This document shows, piece after piece, positions 10,782 to 23,186 of a stretch of 64,000 nucleotides of DNA (position 1 is its first letter; each line of letters starts with the position of its first letter). Source of the DNA: Asterochloris sp. CNOR1 (taxonomy: Eukaryota; Chlorophyta; Trebouxiophyceae; Trebouxiales; Trebouxiaceae); the NCBI GenBank assembly GCA_963969365.1, contig OZ017746.1, positions 1,674,001-1,738,000 on the forward strand, given 5' to 3'. A program made the position numbers and the translations under genes. The notes under the pieces are model-generated. The model made no database searches. It worked only from the letters and a program-made list of their open reading frames with translations, and was not told where the DNA came from.

Positions 10782-13700
10782 ATGGACGTTGCCAAGAATG
10801 AGACGTTCTTCAAGGAAAGGTGAGCCTGCCTGCAGATCTAGTGTGCTGGCCGTGCAATGACTCAGATTGCAACGACATGAAGTTGTGTGTGGCAGCTGAT
10901 TGGCAGCTGCATGCTTGCAGCTTGAGATGTCCCCCAGCCAGAGGCTGTGTCAACTGCATGCAGATTTGCTGGCTACAAGGACTTGACACCAGAGGAGGTG
11001 GGAGAGTCAGATCATGCGGCAGGTGGGCAGGACAACCTGCTTTGTGCTTGCTGATATGGTCCTGAGACTAATGATGTTGTGCACCCGCTCTGCTGCCTGT
11101 GATAAGCACTGGATCATAATGTGCAGCCTGCAGGCCTGGCCGTCACCAGATTATGCATGACCAGAATCCTGTGATCAACTGCCAGCAGCCTTGAGGTGCA
11201 TGCTGCATGCTGCAGATCCCACATATGGCTCAAGATATACTGCTCGTTTGGAGCCAAAGTCATCGTGAGTATTCCGTGCACAGAATCAATTGTGACTATC
11301 CCAGCTGGCAGGCTTGCTCGTGCGCAGCAACCTTCCCACTACCAGTAGACAATCTTTGAGCCTGTTGGCCTTCCCCTGTTGCTGCAGATTCCCCAAAGGT
11401 CCCATGCCACCACGGGCCGCCCTGAACATCTGCAGGGACATGCATCAGCTGGATGCAAACCCCAGGTACAGCACACTGTGAGCCGATGTTCACAGCTCTC
11501 AGTGGCCCTATTGACTCACGGCTGGCCTGCACTGCAGGCTGGACCTGGCATCCTTCACCACCACCTGGATGGTGAGCTGAATTCAGCAGGGTTGCTTGAC
11601 TGTGGGTGCATGTTGGTGCCGGCATTTCACTGATTGAAATCCCTCAATCTTGACTGGCTGGACAAGCATGCTCCTGATGAATGAGACAAGCGCTGCACCC
11701 TGCATGTCAAGCAACTTGTGATAATGTTCTGAGCTGCTGCAGGAGCCTGAGGCCGATGAGCTTATTGCGCTCACCCAGAGCGTGAATATTGTGGATATGG
11801 CTCAGTACCCCCAGTGCACTGAGATGGACGTGAGGTAGCCACCTTCTGGGAGCTCCGGTAGCTGATGACCATGGTGGACTCCTGCATTCTAGTCTGGAGT
11901 GCTGCATCATGCAACTCAAGTGGGGTGCAACAGCAACCCTGCCAATGCACAACTCTCCGCCAGCTGCTGTGCCTGGCATTCATGCATGGCAGCAGAACAC
12001 AGTACTTTGCTGCCTAAGCTGTCAGCCCTGTCAGCGGCAGAATGCATCATGGGTTGAGCCTTTGCTGGACTGTATGCGCAGGCTGCACTCCCCAACAGCA
12101 TCGGCCTGCTTGCCGGCATGCAGCTTGACTGGGGCGTACTGTGTAGGCAGCGACACCTGTGGCCCTCTCCTCGCAGTCATTGCCCGCATTGCTGGCTGAC
12201 CTATGACTGAGCTGGGTGACCCCACTGGGGCGGCCAGCCACATCAGTGGCCTGCATCTTGCAGATGCACCCGCCATGCTGGCTCTCCTCTGGCACGCTCA
12301 TCACCCAGAGAGCAGTGCCAAGCAGGCTGCGGTCAGCAATGTTCGTGATTCTGCCCTGTGCAGGTGCACACGCATGCTGGCTGACCTGTGGCATGCCCCC
12401 GAGCCCAAGAGCGATGCTGAGGGGGAGCAGCCTCTGGGAACCAGCACCATTGGGAGCAGCGAGGCCTGCATGCTGGGGGGCCTGGCCCTCAAGCGCCGCT
12501 GGCAGCTAAGGCGCAAGAAGCTGGGCCTGCCCACCGACAAGCCCAACATTGTGATGGGGGCAAATGCACAGGTAACGCGCTCTCTGCTCTGCCAGAGTCC
12601 GAGCCCAGCACAGCTAGTTGGATGAGGTCAGAGCCAGTGCAGGGCAAAGAGATACCTGGTGTGGCTGTGTCCGACATGTTGTGCCCAATGCACAGGTGGG
12701 CCATATTGTGAGCTGCGGTACAGCCCTGGCTCAGCACAGTCTTGCAACTGCAGTAAAAATGCGCCACAGCCCTGGCTTAGTGCAGTCCCCTTTTTAAATC
12801 GATTCTCCTTGGACCAAGCAGACAACAAGTTCTGCACCTTCTGCGATGTGCTGCTCCTGCCTGTTCAGGTGTGCTGGCACAAATTTCAGGTCTACTTTGA
12901 GATTGAGCCGCGTTACGTGCCAGTCACTGTGGACATGCCAGTTATGACCGCAGAGACGGCCAGGAAATACATTGACGAAAACACCATTGGTAAGGTGCTG
13001 CCTATCATCTGCTGTCTTTTGTGTCTGCACTGAACATTTTGCCATATCTGCTGGGCAGCATGCTCAGCTCTGCAAGAACCACTGTGGCGTTTCTGCCCTG
13101 TTGACATCTGGGGCTGCCTGGCTAACTGCAGGGATTGTCACAATGGCTGGGAGCACATACAATGGTCAATTTGAAGATGTGGAGGCGCTGGACAAGCTGT
13201 GCGGTGAGGCTCATTGATCACATATTCACCAATGTTGCATATGCAGGTCTACAAGTGAGTGTCATCAGCACAGATCAACGCCACCTGGGTGGCAATGTGA
13301 TGCAGGTCCCCTATGCAAAGGCCTCTGCAGTCTGGGTCACTGGTGCTGCTGCCGCTGCCTGAGCGTTGGCCTGGGTATTGCTCAAGTGTTTACTGACGAC
13401 TGCTGGCCTGCACGGTCTCTGTGGGGCCATCTGCCAGGCTGCAAATGGCTGAGCTGTTCATGTGTCGCCTGCAGCGGAGCTCAATGCTGCGCACGACTGG
13501 GACCTGCACATCCACGTCGATGCTGCCAGTGGAGGTCAGCTGAGACCACCGCATACTGCCTATGATCTTCTGCTTTTCCATGGCTTGTGCTTGTGTGCTG
13601 CAAGTTAGTCCCATGCTGATTGCAGGCTTTGTCGCGCCTTTCATCTTCCCTGACTACAAGTTCGACTTTCGCCTGGAGCATGTGGGTCTTGCCTGCTCCT

Positions 13701-16362
13701 CACACTTGCACTGTGCTGTGCATCCAGACCAGCATGGCTGCTTTGGGAAACACCATAAGCAGGAGGGTCATCTCTGTGTGCAGGTGGCCTCGATCAATGC
13801 GTCTGGGCACAAGTACGGTGAGCTTGCTGTTGTGCAGCAGGCTATCTGCTTGTCTGACACGCGTCAGTCATGCCTGGCAGTGCATTTGCTACCATCAAGC
13901 AGGGATCAGGCTGCCTGATCGCCATGGCAGCTGCGCTGTCTGTACAAGCTTTCCTTGCAAAAGCCGGGGCACTGCACCAGGAATCCCTGACAGCGTATAC
14001 CACACTGCAGGTTTGGTGTACCCTGGAGTTGGCTGGGTCATATGGAGGAACAGGGCTTGTGTGGACGAGAGCCTGATCTTCAAGATTGACTACCTGGTCA
14101 GCCTCTTCCTGTCATGATGTGCAATTTTCCAGACTGCACTCTCCGCCACACATTGTCTAGCTTCTGGCCCAGATGCAGCAGCGGTATCTGCAGACCAATG
14201 CTCTACCTGCAGGGTGTTGACCAGCCCACCATCCAGATCAACTTCAGCAAAAACGCCAGCATGGTGAGTGGCCCTGCCCGTCCTTGCCTGCCTGCTTGAC
14301 CTCAACAAATGCATGCAGCATGCTTGCCCTTTACACATGTCAGCATCAATGCTGTGCCACTCTGCGCGCAGGTGGTTGCCCAATACTACCAGTTCATCAG
14401 GCTTGGTTTCGAGGGGTACAGGAAGGTGAGGTGCTGCTGCCCTGGGCCTGCTGCAGCTCCGGCAGCTGCAGCATCTTCAGCCAGCTGCCCCCCTCCACCC
14501 TTGGTGTCACCACCTGAAGAGCTGCGCTCATGCAGATCATGACCAACCTCATGAAGATTGCCAGCTACCTGGCGCATGGCATCCTGTCCACAGGTGAGCA
14601 CGCTGTTGCGCCAGATCTGCTCCTGGCCAGCGCGGCTGCCAGCCTGGCCTGGAGCGGCAAAGCTAGCTTCACGCTCAACCGAATCAGTACAGGTGCAGAG
14701 CATGCTCACCTCAGAAGTTGCCGCCTGGATGGAGGCTCTGTACTGAAGACTTGGGGGCACAGGCACTGCCAATCTTATGCTGCCAGACGGCTGCAGGCTG
14801 GCACCTTCATTGGCAAGCAGGCAGGACTGTATGGCCACCAGATGTGGAGCAGGCTGCTGCTCCTGCACACAGACACCTGCCTGTTGCTGCAGAGAGGACC
14901 ATCTCGTCCTCTGACACAGGCGCCAACATCACGCTGCACAGCACCTCAGCATGCTTTGGGAGGCAGGCACCCCACCGAGACCCCTGCCTGCTGCTGCGAG
15001 GCACCTGTAGATGCTAGTCCCCTGCATCACGCTGCCGGTGTGCAGGGAGCTGAAGCTAGCTTCAGTCTGAATGCAGTGCCACACTAGAGCCTGATACCTT
15101 GCTGCAGGACACTTCAGGATGATTGGAGGCGGACAAGGGCTGCCTGTCGTGGCCTTTGCGCTGAAAGAGGGGCGCAAGAATGCCGATGGGGAGGACGCAG
15201 TCTGGGACGAGTTCGACCTATCTGACCGCTTGAAGCAGCATCACTGGCAGATTCCGGCCTATGCCCTGCCACAAGGGGCAGAGTGAGTGCTTGAGGGCCT
15301 GCAGGCTATGTGTGGTTCAAGGTGGTGGTACAATGTGGGCGGTGTGTATGGCCGGGGTGGAAGGGCAGCAGGAAGGTCATGCTGCACGCTGCAGCAGTGC
15401 CACACCATCGAGCTGGCCCACAACAGGTGTTGAGGGTGCCTGAAGCAGCATCACTAGCAATTGCTGGACTGCGCCCCGCCGGGAGGGTGAGTGCCTGCAG
15501 GGTCGCATGGCAACTGATGGAGTCCCAGCTCAGTAGCCTTCTTGGCCTGCGCTGAGTCAAAGCTGCAGCAGTGTCATCGTGCCGCAATGGGGCAGCTGCA
15601 GCCCACAGTGGCAGGGGTAGGCTCATGTAATCTGAGAGCACCAGAGCTGCCTATGCAGGCACCAGCACCAGCATGCACACCACGCACATGCATCTCATGC
15701 TCACGCTCCCACCCTGCCAGGCTGTCACAGACTGCTGGGTTCCCCCTGCACATGCTGTGCTATGCAATGCACACAGTCAGCAGGAAGGGCTGCCTTCCTT
15801 CAGGCCCTTCCTCTCACACCGCCAGGGGCGTCACGATTTGCTGCTTGGTCCCTGCAGGCACCAGCACATGCTGCGCTGCGTGGTGCGCGAGGACCTGAGC
15901 ATGGAGATGGCCAATGATCTGGTGTCAGACGTGCAACAGTGCGTCGAGTGGCTGGACCACCACTTCATCTTCGGCGAGGTGAGGCTGGGGCGCACACTCA
16001 ATTGCAGTGATTGCTCGGCGAACCTCGTCAACTTCTTCAGGCTGACAGCTGTCTGCGAGCCTGTCAATCAGTGACTGCTTGTGTAGACATGCATGTCAGG
16101 GACAATGCTCTGCTGTCTGGCACCCTCCAGGTAGCAGGCATTTTGTTGCGCTGAACCTTCTGCAATCCCTGGTTCTGCGTGTGCACTCAGCCTGTCTGGC
16201 CCAGGGTGCTTCCTTATTGAGTGTCCTGCAAACCCTCAGATGCCTGTGCAGGACAAGATGAAGCAGCTGCGTGGCAAGTTTGCTGTCAATCATCCCCAGC
16301 ACAACAAGAAGAAGGCCCCAAGCCACGTCAAGCACTCCAAGCACCGCGCTGGCGTCTGCTGA
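10782..16362 (+). CDS. GAD: Glutamate decarboxylase (PLP-dependent, makes GABA)
   Basis: The enzyme decarboxylates L-glutamate to GABA in the cytosol. Many small exons start with [12 protein letters not shown] at 10782. Recognisable blocks in order: [11 protein letters not shown] near 11550, [20 protein letters not shown] at 11748-11810, ADLWHAP then [20 protein letters not shown] at 12364-12571, [17 protein letters not shown] at 12869-12989, [20 protein letters not shown] near 13140, [10 protein letters not shown] near 13510, [18 protein letters not shown] near 13630, the PLP-lysine motif [10 protein letters not shown] near 13790, [12 protein letters not shown] near 14020, [14 protein letters not shown] near 14220 and FDLSDRL near 15220. 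The last exon ends in a basic, His-rich tail ([18 protein letters not shown]) without the Trp-containing calmodulin-binding segment of land-plant enzymes. Exon ends around 11834 (GTGAG|GTAGCC) and 12364 join as MDV-R-CTRML. A decayed exon copy lies in that intron. Confidence 0.93.
12264..12330 (+). pseudogene. Decayed duplicate of a GAD exon inside its intron
   Basis: Exactly 100 bases upstream of the real exon start at 12364, a second TGCAG acceptor is followed by sequence closely resembling the exon's first 60 bases: ATGCACCCGCCATGCTGGCT against GTGCACACGCATGCTGGCTG. One extra base after the CTR codons throws the copy out of frame, but in the shifted frame it still reads MLALLWHA, like the real MLADLWHA. 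It lacks the conserved [13 protein letters not shown] continuation. It therefore looks like a partial tandem duplication that decayed, not a working alternative exon. Confidence 0.6.
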
Positions 16363-18618
16363 TTTTGCATGTCCCATCCATCATGGGCATCACCCAACCT
16401 GCCACAAGTACCCAACCTGCCACAAGTGCCCAGTAGAGCCTCCCTGCACTGCTAAGAAGCGTGAAGTACCCTCGACCTGCTGCTGCTTTCTTCCACTGTC
16501 CCACCCTTGTACTGACCATCATCAGCCCAGGGACTCGTGAACATCACCCCTGTGAGATCACCCCACATTTATGGAGGCTGTCTTTCCCGCACATGTTGTA
16601 CAGCCATAGGTCCAGGTAGCAGGGACTGCAGCATGTGGCAGCGAGCGCAAACCAAGCGGGTTGCTGCCAGTCCAACTTAGTGCCAGCCCCACCCCAGAAA
16701 ACCAGACCACCCCCAAAGAGCTGAGGCTGTCCATCACACAACAGTCATACACCTTTTTCTGCAAGAAAGCCACCCTTGCAATGATCTGCAGCTCCACATG
16801 GACTTCAACTCAGCCCCCCGGCTTGTCTGGAGGCTCCAGAAGACTTTGGTCAGCTTCTGCACCTCAGCTCAGCAGACTCCTATGGCTGTTGCCCTGTTAA
16901 GCCTGCAGTCTCTCCACTTGAGCTGGGCTTCTGCTGAAGGTGGCTGCCAGCCGATGGCAGGGTGGCCATAATCTGTCAAAGAGCTGCACAGCACCTGTCT
17001 AGTGAGCACCAGCTGCTCTGTGCACTGTGATTGGGAGGCTGCTGCAGGACTGTCAGGAGGCATCCTCGCGGCACTATTCAGTGGGGTCACTGCTAAGTCT
17101 CATGCACATAGATGGTGTTGGTGTCGGCCTGCACAGCAGCAAGGCTTGGCTTGTCAGCAGAGCTGTGCATGCCATCTGCATGTCAGCCATTCCGTGGGTG
17201 CAACAAGCCGCCCTACCAGACCATGCAGGAAGCCTGAACTTCGATGTGGCCGCAGGGCCTGCCTTCTGCCAGAGGCACACAATGCTGCTGCAGTCCCTTG
17301 AATTTCGATGTCAGGCCACTGCTACTGAATCCTTGCACTCCTCCCCCATACTGCCGTTACAGTCAAAGGCAGATGGCTGGTGCTCACCACAATCTGGGCT
17401 TTGAGGGCGCCCAAGTCAGGGTTGAGGCCGGCCACCATGAGGTTGTGCCTGCCCATTGCAAGACCAAGAGCTGGCCGTAGGTTCTTTACATTGGTGTCCT
17501 GCAGCAGAGCCACAGAAAGCATTGGCAATGCTGCCTGTTCACCTGCACTGCATTGCCCGATATGGATTGACGAACAGCTGCTTGCCTGGTACAGGGCTGG
17601 GAAGGCGCATTGATGTTTCTCAATGAGCATGTTCCACATTGGAGGTCCCAAACATGTGGGCGCAGCTGTTGACAATGTCGTTGAATGGCACTGTGCAGGC
17701 AGCCTAATGGCCAAGTTAGTCTGCTCTGGCCATGGGAGCCTTCAGGGCCATCCAGTCAGAGCCCTAACAAGTCAGCAGGGATGACTTTTTGAGATGCGCG
17801 GTCAGGCTGTACCATTCTGAGCAGTGCCCCGCAGCCGCATGGACAGCATCAACTTCAGCAGGGAACCAAATCACTTTGTTCACAAAGCAGGTTCATCACA
17901 TGTGCGTCCAGTCTGGCCAAAGCGCTGCGTGGTGTTTTCAGACCCTGAATCTCTGAGGAAGCACAGAATGCCCCAAGCTGGGACCTGAGCAACGACCCCA
18001 GCAGATTATGCACCCTGACATCAGTATTGCTGCTGCTGTGAGGCTGCAGCATTTGGGCGCTTTGCACATGCAAGGCTGAACCCAAAGTTGTCTGGCTTGA
18101 TGGAGTGCACCAGCTTGAATGCAGTTGGAGGAGGGACCATGTCCTGAAGTTGGCCAGAAGCAAGATGACCCCACAAGAAAGGCGGGCTGCCATGGCTGCC
18201 ATGCCTGCCCTCAGCGCATTCTCAAGCATCCTGTGCTTGGTGCGCCCTGAATGGTGTACTCCATGGGCCATGTTTGCTTGCTGGCAGTCTGCACGGCAGG
18301 CCAGAACAGCAGCCAGAAGGGTATGTCCCAAGATGGGCTTGGGCGCCAGCTGCTGCTATGTCACCTCGCCAGGCCACACTGTGACTGATGTCAACAAGCT
18401 GCTGCGGCTTTCTAGCAAAGGAGATATTCCTGCTGCAAGCACGTCCATGCAGCCATGTTTCCCAGGCTACAGATGCATTCATCGTTCCCTTCCAGACAAG
18501 TTTTGGGCTAGCTCTGAGCCCTCCTGCCCATTATGGCAGACGATGTCTCCTGACAGATAGGCTTGACCACTTGACCTTAGTTGTTCAACTGCTCTACAGA
18601 CCTGCCCAGCCTCCAGTC
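16363..18618. other. 2.3 kb without an assigned gene; one exon-like block on the minus strand
   Basis: The best candidate exon is 17498-17388 on the minus strand: TGCAG acceptor, 37 codons with no stop, GTGAGC donor, and text typical of real protein (NLRPALGLAMGRHNLMVAGL). Nearby minus-strand pieces could belong to the same gene: VPFNDIVNSCAHMFGTSN near 17690, ADTNTIYVHET followed by a stop near 17110, and PPPTAFKLVHSIKPDNFGF near 18110. I could not link them with consistent phases or assign a family. Plus-strand open frames here look like noise. The right end must contain the PSRP-3 promoter and the left end the GAD 3' UTR. Confidence 0.35.
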
Positions 18619-20419
18619 ATGGCAGCTAGAGCGCTTGGATGCCACTGCAAGCAGATTCAGGTGAGTCGCTGGTCCTTGAGTCTGTGGCGGTGCAGATCTT
18701 CATGTGACCAAACCACTAAGGCAGGCATGGCTGACATGCTAAATCATCTGTGCAGATGCAGAGCAGGCTTCAGCAGGCTGGGCCACGGCCCACCTGCCTG
18801 AGCAGGCGGCCTGCCGCCCACCACTGCAGGCGTCAAGTCTGCACTTCCGCCCTCCGTGCATATGCTGCCCAGGTGACCAGCAATCCAGCCCTACTAGCCT
18901 CACCAAACATGACCAGCGAGCTAAGGTCAATCGCCCCCACTTCAATTCCATGCCAGACCTGTGCGTCGAGCTTGTAGCACATCCTACTGTGCCACCCACG
19001 GTACCACGCAGAGCGCTGTTTCACACAGAACCCACCTCAAGTGCCTGGGCCTGCTGCCGTGCAGGTTGCTGGGCAGGAGGCCGGGCAGGATCTGCAGAAC
19101 CCTCCCAGTCCAGACAGCTATGAGCCTGAGGAGGTGGCAGCTGCAGTCAACGCAAGCAACGTCGAGGAGGAAGAGGTTCGCCAGGGCTTCAAGGGCCAGG
19201 ACGGCCCTCAGGAGGTGCGGCTGTGGGTGCAACTGGTGGAGGGCTGCCGCAGCCTGGTCAGCATGGCCTCCAGCTAAGGCAATCTCAGGGAGGCTGCTTC
19301 ATCACCAGTGGTGCTGAGGAACAGTCAAGAAGGGTGCCAAGTGCTTGTTGGCCAACACAGAATGCCTGCTGTAAGTTGAAAGCAGCAGTGCTGTGCTTTA
19401 GCCTCTGTTATGAATGTGGAATGATTTGTGACCAGCTTGGCATTGCAAACAGCCCTCTTGCATTAGTGCCTCCTGTTCTGGAGGGCACCACTCACTCAGC
19501 TGTCTCCCCTGCAGGCCTGGGCCAAGGAGGAGCTGGCGGCCCTGAACGCCGATGAGGCCATATCAACCCCCAACTCTGTGAACTATGCCCTCAATGTGTT
19601 GTGGCTGGAGAGGAACATTGGCATGGCTGTGGACCAGGTCTTTGGCGAGGTCAGCACCCACCTGCAACCTGTTTTTGAGGCCCTCTATGATGGGGCCAGC
19701 AGGCTCTGCACCTCTTACATGTGCCTTGCTGACTGCTGGCCCATGCAGGGTCAGGCAGGTGCCTGTCGCTGCCCATGCGCTCAGCAGTGCAGGGATGTTG
19801 CAGCAGTGCTTCATACTGCAGGCTGGCTGCTGGCCCCTGTCTTGTGCTGCAGACAGGAGACGGTCATGCAGACAGTCAGCAGTGCAGTGGGAAGTGCAGT
19901 TGCCATGCTGCATCTCTACATGCTGCTGTTGCCCTCTTTAGAGCTGCCAGGAGCTGCCCACATTAAGCAGAAATGATCAGGGCTGCTGTCCCTCCTGGAT
20001 CTCCTCAGAGCTGATTGCAGCTAGCCCATTGGCTGCAGTCGGAGACGCAGCGGCGAGCTCCTGTGACAGAGTACTTTTTCTGGCCCCGTAATGATGCCTG
20101 GGATGAGGTCAAGGCAGCCATGGAGACCAAGCCCTACATCTCAGAGAGGTTAGCGCCCTGCCCTGTTGCATTCACAGCAGGCTGGTGTTGTCAGCTGCTG
20201 CCAATAGAAGGGGCATGTCGCATCAGTAGCAATGATGGGCAACTGCTTATCGATGCTGCTGCTTGCAACGGGAGGCAGCCTCTGTCCTGCAGGCAGAGGA
20301 TTGACCTGCTGAACAAGGTCACTCAGGTGATCAGGCTCTGGGAGAATGATGAGCAGGGGAGGCTGCCCATTGAAGAGGCCAGGGCAGCTATGCCGGAGAT
20401 CAGTTTTGTGGGTTCTTGA
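18619..20419 (+). CDS. PSRP3: Plastid-specific 30S ribosomal protein 3 (PSRP-3/Ycf65), 226 aa
   Basis: PSRP-3 is a small-subunit protein of the chloroplast ribosome; its gene (ycf65) is plastid-borne in red algae and nuclear in the green line. Six exons close in frame: 18619-18660, 18756-18872, 19065-19214, 19515-19649, 20039-20148, 20293-20419. The first two exons encode a basic, Ser/Arg/Ala-rich transit peptide. An acidic linker (ASNVEEEEVRQGF) precedes the conserved domain, which contains ALNVLWLERNIGMAVDQVFG, VTEYFFWPRNDAWDEVKAAM and RIDLLNKVTQVIRLWEND. These match the family's fixed pattern W-[ML]-E-[RK]-N-I-G, then YFWPR-[KN]-DAW, then LLN. A 20-residue tail follows the domain. The acidic linker between the transit peptide and domain makes it longer than the plastid-coded form. 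Confidence 0.92.
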
Positions 20420-20638
20420 GGGGCACAGACCAGGCGGTCATACCTGGAGTCCTGATAGCAGGGTCAATGAACGTCACAGGAAGCGTGCCCTCAACTGATT
20501 TGTGTTATGAGCTGATGCGGCCGAGAGTTCCAAGTGCAAGAAAGCAAACCTGAGCTGAGCTGGCACCTGTAGTAAGGCTGTGTCGGCAGACTCTTCCGGA
20601 TTGACATCTGTCAGTGGCTTCTTCGCCTGCCCGTCCTC

Positions 20639-23186
20639 ATGACAGAAACGACCACTCAAAATCAAGTGATAACGATGGCCCAGCAGGACCCCCAAAAGAT
20701 GGTGAGACGGACCAAGCTTGGCCTGGTGTTGAGTGTTCTCAATGGCCTGATGGCAGCTGCAGCAGACTGCATGTTGCTGAGGCTGGTGGGCATGTCAGTG
20801 CAACTGCCGCCTGCAGCTGATGTGAAGCAACTGCCAATGCTGAGGGCAGCGGCCAACCCCTCACATGATGTTGAATGGTGCAGGCTCCTGTGGCTGTCCA
20901 GACATCCAACAAGTTTGTCAAGGGCCTGGTGACCAGCGGCGTGAGCGTCAGCATTGCCAACCTGGCGACAATGCCCATGGGTAAGGCTCTGCCTGCTGGG
21001 ATGGATTCTGATCTGGCCACTGCCTGTGCCAGCTGCCACTTCCACCGTGCATTTCCTGACAGGCGGCCATGCCTTGCGCTGCAGATGTTACAAAGGTCCG
21101 CATGCAGCTGGCCCAGATTCGAATGCCAGACGGCAGCAAGCCACCAGGCTTGGTGAGTTGAGCTGCCTGCAGCTTCTGCACCCCTCAGCAAACTGCACGC
21201 TGCACCTACCAGTTCCTGCCTGCAGTTGAAAACAGGCATGAATATTGTGAAGGAAGAGGGCGTCCTAGCACTATACAGCGGCTGGAGCCCAGCCATCGCT
21301 CGTGGCCTCTTCTATGGAGGTGCGACTGCGTAGGGATTGTGGTACCTGGCGCCCCTGACATGCCAAGTAGGCTGCTGCTGGGCACTGGCCTCACCAGCTG
21401 CGCATGATCAGCAGTGGCTGCCCCACAGTGGCCAATACAAACGTGCCCAGCGGCTGCCAGGCTGACAAGCCTCAAACGCCACAGCCACCTCCTGTGAAAC
21501 AGCAGAGCCCAGGCCATCTCAAAGTTCAGCCTGCCTAGCAAATGCTGCAAGCCACTGGGAGTTGCAGGCGCCCTGCTGCAGCTCAGGCTCTTGCCCTGCG
21601 CACCTATCAGCCTGCAGCTGTGGGCTCCAAACTGTCACGCACAGCTTGCACCTGCCCAGCTCCTCATTGCTGCATGCCACCATCGCCCCGCAGGCGTGCG
21701 CTTGGGATGTTACACGCCCGTGAAGGAGGCCCTGGGCGCGACCAAGGAGAATCCGTCATTGCTTCGCAACATCGCGGCCGGTTCAGTCTCTGGCGGCATC
21801 GCGTCTGCAGTGACCAACCCCATCGACCTGATCAAGACGCGCATGCAGAGCAAGGGGAACGACTTCAAAACGCCTGGGGCCGTAGTGCGGCACGTGGTGG
21901 CGAAGGACGGCGTGATCGGGCTCTGGAAGGGGACTGTGCCCTCTGCGGTGAGGCTTGGCTGCTACGGCGGCATATGCACATGCGCTGGCTGCAAAATGGA
22001 ATGTGCGGCTGTGCAGGCATAAAACTTGGGCCATCAGGTCTTGAAAGGGGGCTCTGCCATGTGCACTGGGGTGCTGGCTGGCCAGCATGCGGCAGGCAGT
22101 GGTGCATGCAGCAGACAGCACTCTGGCTGATGGCAACAGCAAGCAGTTGGCAGTGAAGGGCATTGTGCGCTCCACAGTGTGGCACGGCTGTGTGACCTCC
22201 AGCTGTGAGCAGCTGGTGGCTGAGAGGGCAGGGTATGTATGCTGCAGCTGTGCCTGTTGTGTGCATCAGGGCGTGAAGGCGCTGTGCTGCTGCCTGAGAA
22301 CAAAGCTGTACAGTAGGGTGGTGTGCAGGATGGGGTTGCAGTTCCCGGCCAGCGCTGCTGCTGCAGTGCCTGCCATATATGGCAGGCTTTAACAACTTGC
22401 TCACACCTGCTGTAATGAGCTGCGCTCATACTCACACCATCTGGCCTGCAGACCCGAGCTGCTGTGCTGACAGCCTCCCAGTGCGCGACCTATGACGAAA
22501 CAAAAAAGCTCTTCAAGCGGCTCACAGGGGCGGGGGACAACTTTGGCACCCACCTCGCCTCCAGCCTGCTCACTGGCCTTGTCACCACAACAGCCACAGC
22601 ACCTGTGGACGTGATCAAGACCCACATGTTCATGGGTGAGCTTTTGTGTAGTACTGTCCAGCCAGCTCCCCAGCAGAGCAGCTTGTGGTGCTGGGGGCGC
22701 AGGGTGCCCACACCACTGTGGCCCCACCCCTGTGGATCGCTGTTAGCCCTGGCCCTGGCATTTGCCAGAGGGCCTTGCGCCCGCTAACGTGGGGAAGGAG
22801 GCCATCACTCAGGCCAGGCTCAGAGCTGTGCAGGGCCTGTCCTGCAGCGTGCCCATGCAGGGCTGCACTGCAGCAACATGGGGAAGGGCTGCCAGAGCAC
22901 AGGCCAGCCCACATGCCGCAGCTGTATGCCAGTGACCCTGGCAATCCCACTGCTGCAAGCTGCACAACGGCTATGTTGACAGAGCGCTGACCGTGCTGTC
23001 GCGCCTGCAGGTGGCAGCAATTACTCAGGCCCCATGCAGTGCGCTGCTGACATTATCAAGCGGGAGGGCATGAAGGGACTGCTGCGAGGGTGGACTGCCC
23101 AGTATGTGCGGCTAGGCCCACAGACCACAGTCATCTTTCTGGTCATGGAGCAGCTGCGCAAACTGGCAAACCTGGACACACTATGA
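20639..23186 (+). CDS. Mitochondrial carrier, uncoupling/dicarboxylate-carrier type, 311 aa
   Basis: An SLC25-family transporter of the mitochondrial inner membrane. Seven exons join in frame: 20639-20701, 20884-20980, 21085-21152, 21226-21319, 21694-21947, 22452-22635, 23011-23186. The three repeats each carry a P-x-[DE]-x-x-[KR]-x-[KR] type signature: PMDVTKVRMQL (split over exons 2/3), PIDLIKTRMQ in exon 5 and PVDVIKTHMF at the end of exon 6. Each is followed by the usual EG-x-x-G-L-like block (EEGVLALYSGWSPAIARGL, KDGVIGLWKGT, REGMKGLLRGWTAQYVRLGP). The C-terminal TTVIFLVMEQLRKL is typical of the UCP/DIC/oxoglutarate group (plant UCP4-5 and dicarboxylate carriers). Substrate cannot be fixed from sequence. 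The N-terminal Thr/Gln-rich 15 residues are extra. It lies head to tail, 219 bases after PSRP-3. Confidence 0.92.
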
